In this document: positions 7,190 to 13,345 of the stretch, in pieces
How the letters are laid out: the number at the start of each line of letters is the position of its first letter
Position numbering within the stretch: the first letter of the stretch is position 1
Source: JAVBNJ01 sp031551625
GTDB lineage: Bacteria; Bacteroidota; Bacteroidia; Bacteroidales; UBA932
Length of the DNA: 13,345 bases
Assembly (NCBI GenBank): GCA_031551625.1
Contig: JAVBNJ010000018.1
Span: 1-13,345, forward strand
Reading direction: 5' to 3'
Position numbers and translations under genes: made by a program
Notes under the pieces: generated by a model
What the model was told of the DNA's origin: nothing
The model's input: the letters and a program-made list of their open reading frames with translations, nothing else
Databases searched by the model: none

Positions 7190-7375
7190 TTACCGCACGT
7201 TCTTTTACATTTGATAAATGGGAGTAAATTGCTCCCTCTCTACATCTTGAAACTTCGACAATTTCAATGTACAAAGAGAAAATAGTACTATTAAGCGTGA
7301 ACTTTAGTTTATTTCTTTGTACAGGTAGTCGAAGACCTCAAGATGTGATAAAATAAGGTTCACGTTTCTGTTTTA
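7190..7375 (+). ncRNA. Candidate structured RNA with pseudoknot, copy B
   Basis: A 5-bp hairpin (GGGAG 7220-7224 with CTCCC 7232-7236) comes first. The main stem follows: 9 bp (7242-7250 with 7338-7346), an AA/ACC internal loop (7251-7252 and 7335-7337), 7 bp (7253-7259 with 7328-7334), an 8/4-nt internal loop and 12 bp including one G-U (7268-7279 with 7312-7323). Apical-loop bases 7296-7305 (CGTGAACTTT) can pair over 10 bp, with one G-U, to 7355-7364. The T-rich stretch 7365-7374 follows at once and could serve as the termination tract. The order of elements equals copy A on the other strand. It has a perfect promoter and no coding capacity of note. It may be a free small RNA of about 185 nt, or the leader of the gene at 7579 if the T tract is read through. 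I do not recognise the family. Confidence 0.55.
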
Positions 7376-7410
7376 GTTCACAGATAACGAGGCTACAGCG
7401 AGAATGGAAT

Positions 7411-7436
7411 AAATTGCTTCATTTCTTGCAATGACA
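7411..7436 (-). repeat. Degenerate second copy of the CATTGCGAG-type repeat
   Basis: This 26-nt segment matches the reverse complement of one half of the inner repeat at 3070-3094 at 19 of 26 positions, including the block GCAATGAC. It lacks the opposite arm, so it would be a decayed half-copy in the reverse orientation. Confidence 0.35.
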
Positions 7437-7473
7437 GACAGCGGCTGAAAAGTGGCAGCAAGGGATTGTTATA

Positions 7474-7531
7474 AGTAGTAAAGGGAATTGGCAAAAGTTT
7501 GTGTTTGTTGGCACCAATTCCCTGAACTACT
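7474..7531 (+). promoter_or_regulatory. Inverted repeat in the leader of the 7579 gene
   Basis: GGGAATTGG (7483-7491) and CCAATTCCC (7514-7522) are perfect inverted repeats around a 22-nt loop. They are extended by AGTAGT (7474-7479) with ACTACT (7526-7531). No T run follows, so it is not a standard terminator. TTTG at 7504-7507 falls in the loop, but no good TAnnTTTG box lies 19-20 nt downstream. It may be an operator or leader stem-loop 50-100 nt ahead of the start codon. Confidence 0.45.
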
Positions 7532-7578
7532 ACATTATAAACTAAAAATATAGTAAATAAACTAAATACTTAATTAAG

Positions 7579-8598
7579 ATGAAAAAAATCTATTATTTAT
7601 TATCGGCTTTGCTTTACGCGTACACACTTTCTGCGGAGAATTGTGTATCGGTAAAACAAGTTAAAACCGATTACAAAAATAACAAAGTTGTTGTTAGCAT
7701 TACATGGAGCAGTAGTTGCACCGGTGATATCACCAACCACCGTAACACGGTGTGGCTATTTGTCGATTACCGCCCGATTACCAACGGAATTAAAAGCACT
7801 ACATGGACTCGTGCTACTATCAGTGCGGCATCTGCCGGAACAGTGATTAACTCTGGCTCCGGTAAAGGCGTATGGATATATGGTGCAAACACCACGCAAA
7901 GTGCTACACTTACGTTAAGCAACATGCCATCGCAGTACGATTGGTGCGCTTTTGCTACCGACTACCCGCCAAACGCTGCAAACTACAACAACGGGGTATA
8001 TACGCTTCGGGGTACCGCGCCGTTTGTAATAAACAGTTCGCAAACAGTAACCGGGAAGAATTATTCGGGTGGAATTATTAATACTATAACTGATGCAACC
8101 GGTTGTAGCGGCTGGATAGAACGCGATGTACCTACTACAAGCGGAACTTGTAATCCAAAGTCAACGCTGGTGAAAGGCTATTGCCGGGATTTGACCGCCG
8201 ACGAAGCTGTCAAATTTGTGAACTGCGGCTATGAATTAGAAGTAAAAACAGGCAACCAATCGCTACCTGCTGCATGGAGTACGCAATTGAATTGCCCTAG
8301 TGGTTGGCGACCCGCTACGCAAAATGAATTGGCATGCATGTGGAAAACAGCTGAAAACCCTACTAAGTTAGCAGTGAATGCTTCATACACAACGGGTGAA
8401 ACTCAGTGGGGTGGCTGGGACGATACATCGTGTTGTGCCGGCTGCACAGGCTATAAAGCATACATGACCAGCAACCGCTGTGGTGATAGTTGTGCAGGAA
8501 CATGCTCGATAACTCTTGATGGTTGTGTGGGTATTTATTTTAGCGCTTGCCAAAAGATGTGGCCACAACAAATGAATTACTCCAAGTGTGTCCGGTAA
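7579..8598 (+). CDS. Secreted cysteine-rich surface protein, FISUMP-related
   Basis: A 339-residue exported protein with a signal peptide at residues 1-19 (LSA before ENCVSV). Residues about 22-155 match the N-terminal domain of the divergent FISUMP protein: VWLFVDYRPIT, WTRATISA, LTLSNMPSQYDWCAF, then GVYTLRGTAPF. The C-terminal half is different and rich in Cys (13 between 202 and 337, including CC at 285-286). It keeps NCPSGWRPATQNELACM (238-254), close to the FISUMP CP-GW-P motif, and the end SKCVR, so it is probably a diverged C-type-lectin-like module. The segment YCRDLTADEAVKFVNCGYEL (201-220) recurs in the protein at 12442-13345. The many Cys suggest disulfides outside the cytoplasm. 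The ATG follows directly on CTTAATTAAG. Function and ligand are unknown. Confidence 0.85.
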   Translation: MKKIYYLLSALLYAYTLSAENCVSVKQVKTDYKNNKVVVSITWSSSCTGDITNHRNTVWLFVDYRPITNGIKSTTWTRATISAASAGTVINSGSGKGVWIYGANTTQSATLTLSNMPSQYDWCAFATDYPPNAANYNNGVYTLRGTAPFVINSSQTVTGKNYSGGIINTITDATGCSGWIERDVPTTSGTCNPKSTLVKGYCRDLTADEAVKFVNCGYELEVKTGNQSLPAAWSTQLNCPSGWRPATQNELACMWKTAENPTKLAVNASYTTGETQWGGWDDTSCCAGCTGYKAYMTSNRCGDSCAGTCSITLDGCVGIYFSACQKMWPQQMNYSKCVR

Positions 8599-8604
8599 AA
8601 TGAT

Positions 8605-8636
8605 TTTCCACTAATACTAAAATTTTTGTACCTTTG
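8605..8636 (+). promoter_or_regulatory. Promoter of pgk
   Basis: TACCTTTG (8629-8636) matches the Bacteroidota -7 box TAnnTTTG exactly. TTTC (8605-8608), 20 nt upstream, is one base off the -33 box. It begins 7 nt after the preceding stop and gives a leader of about 38 nt before the pgk ATG at 8681. Confidence 0.65.
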
Positions 8637-8680
8637 TTAGTTACAAGTGTTTATTAGTACTAATTTAAAACCTCTATTAT

Positions 8681-9934
8681 ATGCAAACCATTGACACATA
8701 CAACTTCCAAGGTAAACGTGCTATTATTCGCGTAGACTTCAATGTGCCGCTCGACGAGCAATTTCGTATTACCGACGACACCCGCATTCGTGCGGCGATC
8801 CCGACCATTAAAAAAGTACTGGCTGGCAGCGGTTCGGTTATCCTCATGTCGCACTTGGGACGTCCGAAAGGACCGAGCGATAAATATTCGTTGAAACATA
8901 TTGTTCCCGATGTGGAGAAAAAACTGGGTGTGAAAGTACAGTTTGCTCCCGACTGCATGGGCGCCGAAGCTGCCGGACTGTCGAAAAACCTGAAGCCCGG
9001 TGAAGTGTTAATGCTCGAAAACCTGCGTTTCTACGAAGAAGAAGAAGGCAAACCGCGCGACTTGGCCGACGATGCAACCGACGAACAAAAGAAAGCTGCC
9101 AAAGCGGTGGTAAAAGAAAAGCAAAAAGAATTTACGAAAAAATTGGCCTCGTATGCCGATTGCTATATTAATGATGCATTTGGAACGGCCCACCGCGCAC
9201 ATGCTTCCACGGCGTTGATTGCTGCCTATTTCCCGAACGACAAAATGTTCGGCTACGTAATGGAAGGCGAAATCAAAGCCGTCGACAAAGTGATGGAATC
9301 GCCGGAACGCCCGTTGACCGCCGTTCTCGGAGGCTCGAAAGTGTCGTCGAAAATTACGATTATTGAACGCCTGATGGCAAAAGTGAATAACCTGATTATT
9401 GGCGGCGGCATGAGTTTTACGTTTGTCAAAGCGCAAGGCGGCAAAATTGGCGACTCGATTTGCGAAGACGACCAGTTGCAACTCGCGTTGGATATTATGA
9501 AACAAGCCAAGGAACAAGGTGTGAACATTTATTTACCGAAAAAAGTACTGGCCGCCGATGCGTTCAGCGCCGATGCCAATACGCAGGTGTGCGATATCAA
9601 TGCTATTCCCGACGGATGGCAAGGCTTGGATGCCGCCGATGCCATGGGTGACTGGAAAGACGTGCTGATGGCTTCGAAAACCATTCTGTGGAACGGCCCT
9701 GTGGGCGTGTTCGAAATTCCTAAGTTTGCTAACGGAACCAAAGCCGTAGCGCAAATGATTGCCGATGCTACAACTAAAGGCGCTTACTCGCTTGTAGGTG
9801 GTGGCGACAGCGTGGCAGCCGTAAATCAAATGGGTTTTGCCGATAAAGTAAGCTACGTGTCGACAGGCGGCGGAGCCTTGCTCGAATACATGGAAGGCGT
9901 TGAACTACCCGGTATCAAAGCGATTCGCGAATAA
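8681..9934 (+). CDS. pgk: Phosphoglycerate kinase
   Basis: A cytosolic glycolytic enzyme of 417 residues that transfers phosphate between 1,3-bisphosphoglycerate and ADP. Family motifs are intact and in order: RVDFNVPLD (17-25), SHLGRPKGP (57-65), MLENLRFYEEEEG (111-123), CYINDAFGTAHRAHAST (161-177), AVLGGSKVSSKI (214-225), IIGGGMSFTF (239-248), WNGPVGVFE (337-345) and LVGGGDSVAAV (371-381) with STGGGALLEYMEG (394-406). A Lys/Glu-rich insertion at about 118-152 makes it longer than the roughly 390-residue enzymes of many bacteria and agrees with Bacteroidota forms. It has its own promoter, and sppA follows 34 nt later without an obvious promoter, so the two are probably co-transcribed. Confidence 0.98.
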   Translation: MQTIDTYNFQGKRAIIRVDFNVPLDEQFRITDDTRIRAAIPTIKKVLAGSGSVILMSHLGRPKGPSDKYSLKHIVPDVEKKLGVKVQFAPDCMGAEAAGLSKNLKPGEVLMLENLRFYEEEEGKPRDLADDATDEQKKAAKAVVKEKQKEFTKKLASYADCYINDAFGTAHRAHASTALIAAYFPNDKMFGYVMEGEIKAVDKVMESPERPLTAVLGGSKVSSKITIIERLMAKVNNLIIGGGMSFTFVKAQGGKIGDSICEDDQLQLALDIMKQAKEQGVNIYLPKKVLAADAFSADANTQVCDINAIPDGWQGLDAADAMGDWKDVLMASKTILWNGPVGVFEIPKFANGTKAVAQMIADATTKGAYSLVGGGDSVAAVNQMGFADKVSYVSTGGGALLEYMEGVELPGIKAIRE

Positions 9935-9968
9935 CGAAATTAGAGTTTAAAAATTAGAAATTAAAGAT

Positions 9969-11729
9969 ATGAAAAGTTTTTTTAAAATGGTTTTCGCCTC
10001 ATTTGTAGGCGTGCTGTTAGCCGGGTTTATAGGTTTCATTTTGCTGATTGCAATGATTGGCGCCATGAGTACTGCATTTACCTCGTCGACTGAAAAAATC
10101 GAAGTAGAACCAAATACCATCTATCGCATCATGCTGGACAAACCGGTAGCCGAGCGTTCCAAGATGAACCTCGGAGCCGATGCGTTGTTCAGTTTTTCGG
10201 TAGAAAACACCATCGGGCTGAACGACCTTCTGAAAAGCATAGACCATGCGGCTTCCGATGATAACATCAAGTTGATATATCTTGACCTGAGTACACTCCA
10301 TGCAGGCATGGCGCATATCGAAGAAATACGTGCGGCGTTGAAAACATTCAAAGAAACATCGAGCAAACCGATTATTGCCTATGCGGACAATTATTCGCAA
10401 GGAGCCTACTACCTGGCGAGCGTAGCCGACAAAGTGTATCTGAATCCATACGGCAGTGCGTCGTTGAACGGATTGAACGCCGAAGTATTGTTCTATAAAG
10501 GCTTGATGGAAAAACTGCAAATTGAAATGCAAGTGGTGCGCCACGGTAAGTTCAAAAGCGCTGTAGAGCCATTCATTACCGATAAAATGAGCGATGAAAA
10601 CCGTCAACAATACTTGACGTTTATCAACGCGATCTGGGGACATTGGCTTACAAAGATTGGCGAAGCACGCCACCTTGAAGTGAAAAAAATGAATGAACTG
10701 GCCGATAATCTGGAATTGGAAACAGCCCAAGCTGCGTTAGATCATGGCCTGGTCGATGGCTTGCTGTACAAAGATGAATTGCTGCAAAAACTGTGTGACC
10801 TGAGTGGCGAAACCGACGACCAAAAGTTAAAAATGATTGATGTGACAAGCTACGCCACTGCATCGCGACAAGTAAAAACTTCGAAAGATAAAATTGCAAT
10901 TGTATATGCCGATGGCGAAATCACAATGGGTAAAGGCAGCGAAGGCATCACAGCTTGGGAATTTGCCAACACGTTGCGAAATATTCGCCACGACAAGAAT
11001 GTAAAAGCGGTAGTGTTCCGCGTAAACTCACCGGGTGGTAGTGCACAAGCGTCCGAAATTATTGCACGCGAATTGAGTTTGCTCAAAGCCGAAAAACCCG
11101 TGGTGGTATCAATGGGTAACTATGCCGCTTCGGGTGGTTACTGGATTTCGGTACCCGCTACTAAAATTTTAGTTAATCCCACTTCGCTTACCGGTTCTAT
11201 CGGTGTATTCGGATTGATTCCAAACGTGAAAAAAGGTATGAACAATCTTTTGGGTATAACAACCGATGTGGCAAAAAGCAATACATCGGCAGATTACCCC
11301 AGTGTGATGCGCCCGATGACGGAGCATGAACGCAAGGTGACGCAAGCAAGTGTTGACTTGATTTATTCGCAATTTGTAGATAAAGTGGCTGCCGCCCGCC
11401 CGCTTAGCAAAGAGCAGGTCGACGAGATAGGGCAGGGGCGTGTGTGGAGCGGACTCAATGCTATTGAATTGGGCTTGGCCGACAAATTGGGTGGTCTTAC
11501 CGAAGCCATTGCCGAAGCTGCTAACCTGGCTGGCCTCGACAATTACCGCACGGTGGAGTTGCCGGTTGTTAAAACACCTTTCGAGCAAATTCTCGAATCA
11601 TTGATGAATGGCCAAGTATCGGTAAAAGCGCCGATGCCCGAAGAAATACGCACTGTAGAACGTTTCCTGCAAGAAGTGAAAGAACCCGGCGTATATGCCC
11701 GTGTGCCTTTCGACGTGAACGTATACTAA
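9969..11729 (+). CDS. sppA: Signal peptide peptidase SppA, 67K type
   Basis: A 586-residue membrane-anchored serine protease that degrades cleaved signal peptides. One N-terminal anchor helix (about 10-35) is followed by tandem ClpP/crotonase-like domains, as in the long E. coli-type enzyme rather than the short Bacillus type. The Ser/Lys dyad is visible: Lys196 in GKFKSAVEPF in the first domain and Ser388 in GNYAASGGYW in the second. The oxyanion-region motif VNSPGGS (352-358) and SLTGSIGVFG (406-415) are also present. The start ATG gives MKSFFK just before the hydrophobic helix, and no earlier start fits the 34-nt gap after pgk. A terminator follows. Confidence 0.97.
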   Translation: MKSFFKMVFASFVGVLLAGFIGFILLIAMIGAMSTAFTSSTEKIEVEPNTIYRIMLDKPVAERSKMNLGADALFSFSVENTIGLNDLLKSIDHAASDDNIKLIYLDLSTLHAGMAHIEEIRAALKTFKETSSKPIIAYADNYSQGAYYLASVADKVYLNPYGSASLNGLNAEVLFYKGLMEKLQIEMQVVRHGKFKSAVEPFITDKMSDENRQQYLTFINAIWGHWLTKIGEARHLEVKKMNELADNLELETAQAALDHGLVDGLLYKDELLQKLCDLSGETDDQKLKMIDVTSYATASRQVKTSKDKIAIVYADGEITMGKGSEGITAWEFANTLRNIRHDKNVKAVVFRVNSPGGSAQASEIIARELSLLKAEKPVVVSMGNYAASGGYWISVPATKILVNPTSLTGSIGVFGLIPNVKKGMNNLLGITTDVAKSNTSADYPSVMRPMTEHERKVTQASVDLIYSQFVDKVAAARPLSKEQVDEIGQGRVWSGLNAIELGLADKLGGLTEAIAEAANLAGLDNYRTVELPVVKTPFEQILESLMNGQVSVKAPMPEEIRTVERFLQEVKEPGVYARVPFDVNVY

Positions 11730-11745
11730 GCGCTTTGTAGATATA

Positions 11746-11788
11746 AAAACCGTGCATGTACTGAAACATGTGCGGTTTTATTATTTTT
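11746..11788 (+). terminator. Intrinsic terminator after sppA
   Basis: AAAACCGTGCATGT (11746-11759) and ACATGTGCGGTTTT (11766-11779) form a 14-bp RNA stem with two G-U pairs and a 6-nt loop. It is followed by ATTATTTTT. It closes the pgk-sppA unit 16 nt after the sppA stop. Confidence 0.8.
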
Positions 11789-11789
11789 G
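11782..11789 (+). promoter_or_regulatory. Possible -7 box for tag
   Basis: TATTTTTG matches TAnnTTTG and lies 13 nt before the tag ATG, embedded in the T tract of the sppA terminator. No TTTG is found 19-20 nt upstream, and the leader would be very short, so this may be a chance match in T-rich DNA. Confidence 0.3.
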
Positions 11790-11802
11790 AAATATAATTT
11801 TT

Positions 11803-12384
11803 ATGGCTAAAACTAAAAATACTACACGTTGCGGCTGGTGTGGTACTGACCCGCTTTATGTGGCCTACCACGACGAAGAATGGGGACGCGAAGTACACGA
11901 CGACAACAAAATGTTCGAATTCCTGTTGCTGGAAAGCGCTCAGGCCGGGCTTAGCTGGATTACAATATTGCGGAAGCGCGAAAATTACCGGAAAGCTTTT
12001 GCCGGATTTGATGCCCGCAAGGTCGCCGCTTTTACCGAAAAAGACGTAGAACGGTTGATGCAAGATCCGGGCATCGTTCGCAACCGGCTTAAAATTAAAG
12101 CGGCTATCTCCAACGCCAAGCTGTTTCTGGACGTGCAGCGCGAGTTCGGTAGTTTTTGTACCTACCTGAAAGGTTTCCTTCCCGAAGGGAAACCCATCGT
12201 TAACCGTTGGAAAATGATGGGCGAATTACCTGTATCGACACCTGTTTCCGATGCCATTAGCAAAGACATGAAAAAACGGGGATTCAAATTTTTCGGAACC
12301 ACCATTTGTTATGCCCATCTGCAAGCAGTCGGTTACGTGAACGACCACATGGCGGATTGTTTCTGCCATCCACAAAACAAGTAG
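11803..12384 (+). CDS. tag: DNA-3-methyladenine glycosylase I
   Basis: A cytosolic base-excision repair enzyme of 193 residues that removes 3-methyladenine from alkylated DNA. Family features are clear. RCGWC near the N-terminus and YHDEEWG give Cys10 and His23, and VNDHMADC gives His182 and Cys186; these four correspond to the zinc ligands of E. coli Tag (Cys4, His17, His175, Cys179). FEFLLLESAQAGLSW contains Glu44, equivalent to Glu38 in the base-binding pocket. Length is close to the E. coli enzyme (187 residues). It stands between the sppA terminator and a terminator shared with the convergent surface-protein gene, so it is probably transcribed alone. No ada or other adaptive-response gene is nearby. 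Confidence 0.97.
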   Translation: MAKTKNTTRCGWCGTDPLYVAYHDEEWGREVHDDNKMFEFLLLESAQAGLSWITILRKRENYRKAFAGFDARKVAAFTEKDVERLMQDPGIVRNRLKIKAAISNAKLFLDVQREFGSFCTYLKGFLPEGKPIVNRWKMMGELPVSTPVSDAISKDMKKRGFKFFGTTICYAHLQAVGYVNDHMADCFCHPQNK

Positions 12385-12403
12385 CTTTTGTCGTAATACA
12401 AAT

Positions 12404-12436
12404 AAATAGCGCATGTAATTTTTACATGCGCTATTT
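12404..12436. terminator. Bidirectional terminator between tag and the convergent surface-protein gene
   Basis: Perfect 15-bp inverted repeat (AAATAGCGCATGTAA at 12404-12418 and its complement at 12422-12436) with a 3-nt loop. It has a GC-containing core and A/T ends that give a U-rich 3' side on either strand. It lies 19 nt after the tag stop and 5 nt after the stop of the minus-strand gene. Confidence 0.85.
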
Positions 12437-12441
12437 CTATA

Positions 12442-13345
12442 TTATCTTACACAACGTATGTACGATGGCAAACTTCCTTCACAGGTGTTGCATACTGCTA
12501 TTGAGCATTGATTTCCTGCTCTAACTTCAGCACCATTTTTTATAGAATAGACCCCCATGCGCCAGCCGGGGCCACAACCAATACCCCATGGATTATTTTC
12601 TTCGTAGTAAAAATCATAGTAAAGAGAAACTTTATATCCCTGATCGTTTGCCATATTGAGCCCGACAGAAGTTGGTTGCCCTGTTAAACACACATACTGC
12701 GCAGTTGTTGCCTCTGTCCAGCCGGAACTGCAACTTCCATCGGAGGGCCGCACTTCTATCCCGCATCCGGTGAAAGTGGCAGCTGCATCTGCTTTTATAT
12801 TTCTACAATAAGCGGTTGTAGTATATGTATAGGCGCCTGTTCCAAAAATGCCGCCGCCTACTTGTGTAAGACTTGCTGCCGCCGAGCAGCCGCATGAATT
12901 AGGCGCTGCATTTCTGGCAGCTCCATCATTAATGACTCCTGTTACATTGGATGTATATGCGCTGTAGCAGGTAATTCCAGTAGTAGTGATATATGACCGC
13001 ACTTGTGCTATATAACTTCCAGCAGTTGTAGCCTTAGACGCTTTCGTTCGCGCCGTACCCGAACTTGCTGTTACGCCTGCTCCTGTCCATTGGTACCCCG
13101 TTGCTCCGCTTACAGAAGAAGAGGTAAACGTAATAGCCGTACCATAACAAGGATTGGTCGCCGTTAATGTCGGCACCGCAGGCGTGGCCACAATCACACC
13201 CGTTACATTGGAAGTGTATGCGCTGAAGCAAGTGATACCACTGACCGTGGTGTATGAACGAACTTGCGCCAAATAACTTCCCGCGGTCGTCGCTTTTGAA
13301 GTCGTTGTCCGGCCTGTACCGGAACTGGCGGTCACTCCGGTTCCG
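12442..13345 (-). CDS. Secreted Ig/PKD-repeat protein with FISUMP-like end, 5' partial
   Basis: The frame is open past the right edge. The GTG at 13335 is not the start, because upstream codons continue the repeat pattern (GTG before VTASSGTG, like GAGVTASSGTA in the next unit). About 300 C-terminal residues are visible. First come two units of an 87-residue Ig/PKD-like repeat, each containing VTASSGT, KATTAGSY, AQVRSY, GITC, SAYTSNVTGVI and, between them, PCYGTAITF with GYQWTG. A linker follows, then YCRNIKADAAATFTGCGIEV, which matches the related segment of the 7579-8598 protein. The C-terminal module has CSSGWTEATTAQYVCL and ends SYIRCVR like the FISUMP protein. Extracellular location is inferred from this composition, since the signal peptide lies outside. 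The ligand is unknown. Confidence 0.8.
   Translation of the reverse strand, partial: GTGVTASSGTGRTTTSKATTAGSYLAQVRSYTTVSGITCFSAYTSNVTGVIVATPAVPTLTATNPCYGTAITFTSSSVSGATGYQWTGAGVTASSGTARTKASKATTAGSYIAQVRSYITTTGITCYSAYTSNVTGVINDGAARNAAPNSCGCSAAASLTQVGGGIFGTGAYTYTTTAYCRNIKADAAATFTGCGIEVRPSDGSCSSGWTEATTAQYVCLTGQPTSVGLNMANDQGYKVSLYYDFYYEENNPWGIGCGPGWRMGVYSIKNGAEVRAGNQCSIAVCNTCEGSLPSYIRCVR
12931..13335 (-). repeat. Tandem 261-bp coding repeats
   Basis: Two in-frame copies of a segment coding for about 48 highly similar residues lie at 13192-13335 and 12931-13074, giving a period of 261 bp (87 codons). The protein copies are much closer than the DNA, which has many synonymous differences, so the duplication is old and kept by selection. 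More units may lie beyond the right edge. Confidence 0.75.

Noticed and set aside
7026..7274. An 82-codon open frame on the minus strand in the intergenic gap
   Set aside because: It crosses both divergent promoters, the central palindrome and the 5' part of RNA copy B. The product has no recognisable domain, signal or membrane segment, and base composition follows the AT-rich noncoding surroundings.
6846..7346. Integron attC sites formed by the two long imperfect hairpins
   Set aside because: No R'/R'' core sites of the GTTRRRY type at the arms, no integrase and no cassette-like spacing. Each hairpin instead has a promoter and a loop-to-tail pairing.
7190..7375. 6S RNA, retron or TnpB/IscB guide RNA as identity of the structured RNA
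   Set aside because: 6S RNA has a central open bubble and no loop-to-tail pseudoknot. There is no reverse transcriptase for a retron and no TnpB/IscB gene or remnant nearby. 6S is the least certain of these exclusions.
5472..8598. A diversity-generating retroelement acting on the FISUMP-type C-termini
   Set aside because: C-type-lectin-like ends are typical targets, but the window has no reverse transcriptase, and no template repeat matching a gene 3' end with adenine-specific differences was seen.

Overview
The window reads as chromosomal DNA of a member of the Bacteroidota, probably Bacteroidales. Four things support this. Promoters fit the Bacteroidota sigma factor pattern (TTTG, about 19-20 nt, TAnnTTTG) and the starts lack clear Shine-Dalgarno sequences. 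There is an S46 dipeptidyl-peptidase with a Sec signal. There are secreted proteins of the Fibrobacter succinogenes major paralogous (FISUMP) type. The phosphoglycerate kinase carries a charged insertion that I associate with this phylum. The species cannot be named from the sequence.

Positions 1-3028 (+) hold the end of an outer-membrane beta-barrel gene and, 34 nt on, a membrane 4Fe-4S protein of the NapH/NosR type with a cytosolic HMA-like tail. A nested inverted-repeat element fills the next gap. Positions 3173-5353 (+) encode the exported S46 peptidase, closed by an intrinsic terminator. Positions 5472-8598 form a surface-protein locus: a FISUMP protein on the minus strand and a related cysteine-rich protein on the plus strand, diverging from a 946-bp gap. 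Positions 8681-11729 (+) hold pgk and sppA, 34 nt apart. They are followed by tag (3-methyladenine DNA glycosylase I), which converges on a third FISUMP-like secreted protein with Ig/PKD-like repeats that runs off the right edge.

The most interesting part is the gap at 6633-7578. It contains two divergently oriented copies of what looks like one structured RNA. Each copy has its own Bacteroidota-type promoter, a roughly 105-nt imperfect hairpin with an identical AA/ACC internal loop, and a 10-bp long-range pairing between the apical loop and a downstream strand that is followed at once by a U-rich tract. The two copies differ in sequence, but the differences fall as compensated base pairs. 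That supports RNA structure rather than a chance DNA repeat. The promoters face away from a 44-bp imperfect palindrome that lies symmetrically between them. I do not recognise the family.

The three secreted proteins form a mosaic set. The first two share an N-terminal domain, the second and third share the start of the C-terminal domain, and all three end in CVR. The RNA pair lies between two of their promoters, so a regulatory link is possible, but it is inference only.
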